Assembly (NCBI RefSeq): GCF_030159955.1
Contig: NZ_BSNK01000001.1
Location: 620,001 to 684,000, forward strand
Length of the DNA stretch: 64,000 nucleotides
Direction: 5' to 3'
From: Algimonas ampicilliniresistens
GTDB taxonomy: Bacteria; Pseudomonadota; Alphaproteobacteria; Caulobacterales; Maricaulaceae
This document shows, piece after piece, positions 62,072 to 64,000 of this stretch. The position numbers were made by a program, and so were the translations under genes. Numbering within the stretch: the stretch's first letter is position 1; the number at the start of each line of letters is the position of its first letter. The notes beneath the pieces were generated by a model. That model did no database searches. It was not told where the DNA came from and saw nothing but the letters and a program-made list of their open reading frames with translations.

Positions 62072-62368
62072 ATGACCGATTTAACCACGCCCGATCCGCA
62101 CCGCGCCGCAGCCCTGATTGCTCAGTTACAAGATAGGCTATTGGCGTTGGGCCAGGATGATGGGTCGCTCCCGACCGCGGAAATCGAAAAAACTGCCAAG
62201 GCGATCAACGTCCTAATCGACAGTCTTGAGAAGGCCGACCAATTCCTAGCCGAATGCGGTGAAACGGCTCGGCTTGGGGATCGGTTGACAGGGCCGTCGC
62301 GGCAGACATTGCTACGCAAAATCAAGCGCATGGTTGAAAATGGCGTGCTGGACGAACTCGATGAGTAG
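62072..62368 (+). CDS. Candidate small terminase subunit of a gene transfer agent
   Basis: 98 residues, helical: AALIAQLQDRLLALGQDDGS, EKTAKAINVLIDSLEKADQF and an acidic end LDELDE. It has the right size and the right place (directly before the large terminase, 8-base overlap) for the GTA g1/TerS protein, but I cannot confirm family membership from sequence. It may bind DNA or the large subunit. Confidence 0.5.
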   Translation: MTDLTTPDPHRAAALIAQLQDRLLALGQDDGSLPTAEIEKTAKAINVLIDSLEKADQFLAECGETARLGDRLTGPSRQTLLRKIKRMVENGVLDELDE

Positions 62369-63620
62369 TCACGCAAAGCTCGGTTTAGGTCCAGTCGAAA
62401 TTGATAATGTGCTGCGCGGCTGGAAGGCTCAGGCCCGATCTGATCAGATCGCGCCGGATGATCCTAACTGGTCGATCTGGATGGTGCTGGGTGGCCGCGG
62501 ATCGGGCAAAACCCGTGCGGGCGCGGAGTGGGTGTTGGAGCAGGTCAGGCGCGGCGCCGTTCGGATCGCGCTCGTAGCGCCGACCTTACACGATGCGCGT
62601 GAAGTCATGCTCGGCGGGGATAGTGGGCTGCTCAATGCTGACTTCAGAAATGAACGCCCCCGTTATGAGCCGACCCGGCGACGTGTTTTGTTTCCGAATG
62701 GGGCGATTGGCTATCTCTTTTCCGCGTATGACCCCGACAGTCTGCGCGGTCCGCAGTTTGATTGCGCGTGGGGCGATGAATTCTGCGCGTGGGCGGACCC
62801 CGATGCAGTGCTGTCAAACCTGCGTCTGGGACTAAGATTGGGGACGAGGCCCAGACTGTGTCTGACCAGCACTCCGCGTCCGATTGCTGCGCTCGACAGA
62901 TTGCTAGCTGATCCAGCGACGCGGTTGAGCAAAGCGCGGACCCACGACAATGCGGACAATCTCGCGCCCGGTTTCATTGCGGCGATGGAGGCGACCTATG
63001 GCGGGTCAAGCTTGGGCCGACAGGAATTAGACGGTGAGATTGTACGCGATCATCCCGGCGCGATTTTTCAACGCGCCGATATCGACACAGCGCGGGTGAC
63101 AGACGCTCCACTCCTGGACCGGATTATCATCGCACTTGATCCCCCCGCGACATCTGGCCGTAATGCGGACGCATGCGGCATCATTGTGGTCGGTCGTTGC
63201 GGAGAGGGGCGAAAGGCAGAAGGCTACGTTCTCTATGACGGTAGCTTATCCCGCGCCCGCCCGGAGGTCTGGGCCGCGCGAACCGTCGATCTTTTTCACG
63301 CTTATGACGCGGACTGTATATTGGCAGAAACCAATCAGGGAGGTGAGATGGTTGAGGCCGTCATTCACCAAATTGACCCAGATGTGCCAGTTCAGCGTCG
63401 TCATGCCCGTCGGTCGAAATCCACCCGCGCTATGCCTGTCGGCCTGCTTTACGCGCGTGGGCGGGTACATCATGTCGGGCGGTTTGATGCGCTCGAAGAT
63501 GAGCTCTGCGCTTTTGGCGGGCCGCATCAAAATGGAAGTCCTGATCGGATGGATGCGTTGGTCTGGGCCGTGGCTGACTTGCTTCTGAGGCAATCCCAGC
63601 CGAATTTGCGATTTCTTTAA
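62361..63620 (+). CDS. Gene-transfer-agent/phage large terminase subunit
   Basis: 419 residues. The ATPase Walker A is VLGGRGSGKTRAGAEWVLEQ, the Walker B is in DCAWGDEFCAWADPD, and a nuclease-type Asp is in IIIALDPPATSGRNADA, with a second in SPDRMDALVWAVADLL. This is the alphaproteobacterial GTA terminase type (RcGTA g2). It cuts and packages DNA. In true GTA clusters a portal gene follows; here the next gene is different. ATG 62361 is chosen as it follows the small-terminase stop. Confidence 0.88.
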   Translation: MSSHAKLGLGPVEIDNVLRGWKAQARSDQIAPDDPNWSIWMVLGGRGSGKTRAGAEWVLEQVRRGAVRIALVAPTLHDAREVMLGGDSGLLNADFRNERPRYEPTRRRVLFPNGAIGYLFSAYDPDSLRGPQFDCAWGDEFCAWADPDAVLSNLRLGLRLGTRPRLCLTSTPRPIAALDRLLADPATRLSKARTHDNADNLAPGFIAAMEATYGGSSLGRQELDGEIVRDHPGAIFQRADIDTARVTDAPLLDRIIIALDPPATSGRNADACGIIVVGRCGEGRKAEGYVLYDGSLSRARPEVWAARTVDLFHAYDADCILAETNQGGEMVEAVIHQIDPDVPVQRRHARRSKSTRAMPVGLLYARGRVHHVGRFDALEDELCAFGGPHQNGSPDRMDALVWAVADLLLRQSQPNLRFL

Positions 63621-63653
63621 CGTCGCATTTACTACAATTCTTCATTCATATAC

Positions 63654-63692
63654 CCATGCAATTGGAAACCGCCGTGCATGGCGGTTGAGGAG
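63654..63692 (+). promoter_or_regulatory. Mutually exclusive hairpins before the last gene
   Basis: AACCGCC/GGCGGTT (63667-63673, 63680-63686) and CCATGCA/TGCATGG (63654-63660, 63675-63681) share bases, so only one can form at a time. Both end right before the GAGGAG Shine-Dalgarno sequence (63687-63692). This could control translation of the following gene or be chance. Confidence 0.3.
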
Positions 63693-63698
63693 CCAAGT

Positions 63699-64000
63699 AT
63701 GGCGCAACACGCAAAAACAAAACGTCGTCAGATGGCTGATCTGCAGATTGAGCTGCGAAGCACAGATCGGCAACTTGGTCAGCTCAATTGGGAATTGGCG
63801 CAAGAATTGGTGACACTCGCGGATCAAGCCAATGACCCGGCCCCGCTCATCCAGGCCGTAGAGGCCCTTCGTTCTGCCACGCGCTACTACACATTCGAAG
63901 ACGCACCGCGCGAACATGCGATGATCCAGAAAGCAATTGCGGATACGTTGCTGTCTCTTGGTCAAAAGACTGGGGATCGGGATGCATTGACGACGGCGCG
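63699..64000 (+). CDS. Unknown protein, possibly TPR-like (partial at right edge)
   Basis: At least 100 residues; the frame runs off the window. The ATG follows GAGGAG by 6 bases. It starts MAQHAKTKRRQMADLQIELR and includes ATRYYTFEDAPREHAMIQKA and LLSLGQKTGDRDALTTA, a pattern resembling TPR-like repeats. It lies where a GTA portal gene would be expected. No function can be given. Confidence 0.6.
   Translation, partial: MAQHAKTKRRQMADLQIELRSTDRQLGQLNWELAQELVTLADQANDPAPLIQAVEALRSATRYYTFEDAPREHAMIQKAIADTLLSLGQKTGDRDALTTA

Noticed and set aside
1-64000. CRISPR array, rRNA operon, integrase or prophage capsid genes
   Set aside because: No regularly spaced repeats, no rRNA sequence and no integrase or capsid gene were found; apart from the cargo tRNA no other tRNA was recognised.

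Overview
The window reads as chromosome of a dimorphic, probably prosthecate alphaproteobacterium of the Caulobacterales/Hyphomonadaceae-Maricaulales kind. This is an inference from gene content: an SpmX-type polar muramidase homologue, a BamF-type (DUF3035) lipoprotein, the xseA-DUF2093 pair, a MucR regulator, and a DnaA-domain-IV-like/DUF6456 pair next to gene-transfer-agent (GTA) terminase genes. Genes are dense, often overlap by 1-8 bp (ATGA/GTGA junctions), and GTG or TTG starts are common.

Layout. 1-5 kb: MDR and SDR oxidoreductases facing a PqqB-like metallo-hydrolase lipoprotein and parE. 5-11 kb: glnE and a large autotransporter. 11-22 kb: housekeeping genes (lspA, bamF, mutL, rsmD, a 23S pseudouridine synthase, tadA, xseA, an M23 peptidase, aroQ chorismate mutase), two transporters, and a previously hidden 50-codon gene at 15124-15276. 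22-27 kb: a lipid A/Kdo operon (DUF374 acyltransferase, waaA, lpxK, LpxL-like). 27-35 kb: phosphatase, DJ-1 and glyoxalase proteins, ccmF-ccmH-ccmI, saccharopine dehydrogenase-like, D-cysteine desulfhydrase-like and folD. 35-40 kb: a partial type II secretion locus (gspC, gspD, gspN, an unknown lipoprotein, a prepilin peptidase). 40-49 kb: mgtE, spmX, a JmjC/cupin-like protein, rnhB, two TIGR04283/TIGR04282 glycosyltransferases, a B1-type metallo-beta-lactamase lipoprotein and a uracil-DNA glycosylase. 49-57 kb: a ten-gene Mrp-type cation/proton antiporter operon with three NuoL/M/N-like subunits. 57-64 kb: mucR, a PAS protein, a mobile element, then a GTA-like start region (HTH, DUF6456, small- and large-terminase genes).

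The most unusual region is the 2,478-bp IS1595-family element at 58403-60880. It has 27-bp inverted ends (25/27 identical) and an exact 8-bp target duplication (AATATAAT). Besides the transposase it carries a 53-aa protein gene, a roughly 280-nt intergenic stretch that folds into several stems including a loop-to-flank pseudoknot, a winged-helix-like protein on the opposite strand, and a complete tRNA gene. That tRNA has a serine-type body with a long variable arm but a CCA (tryptophan) anticodon. It has its own promoter-like sequence, an encoded CCA end, a structured trailer and a strong terminator. If charged by SerRS it would put serine at UGG codons; it could instead be a regulatory tRNA-like RNA. 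The insertion also places a hybrid promoter (-35 in the right inverted repeat, -10 in the target duplication) in front of the GTA-adjacent genes.

Other points of interest are the loss of two of three catalytic residues in the SpmX lysozyme domain, the full B1 metallo-beta-lactamase ligand set at 46936-47727, and the split type II secretion locus. All calls rest on reading the sequence and on knowledge of families; no database search was possible.
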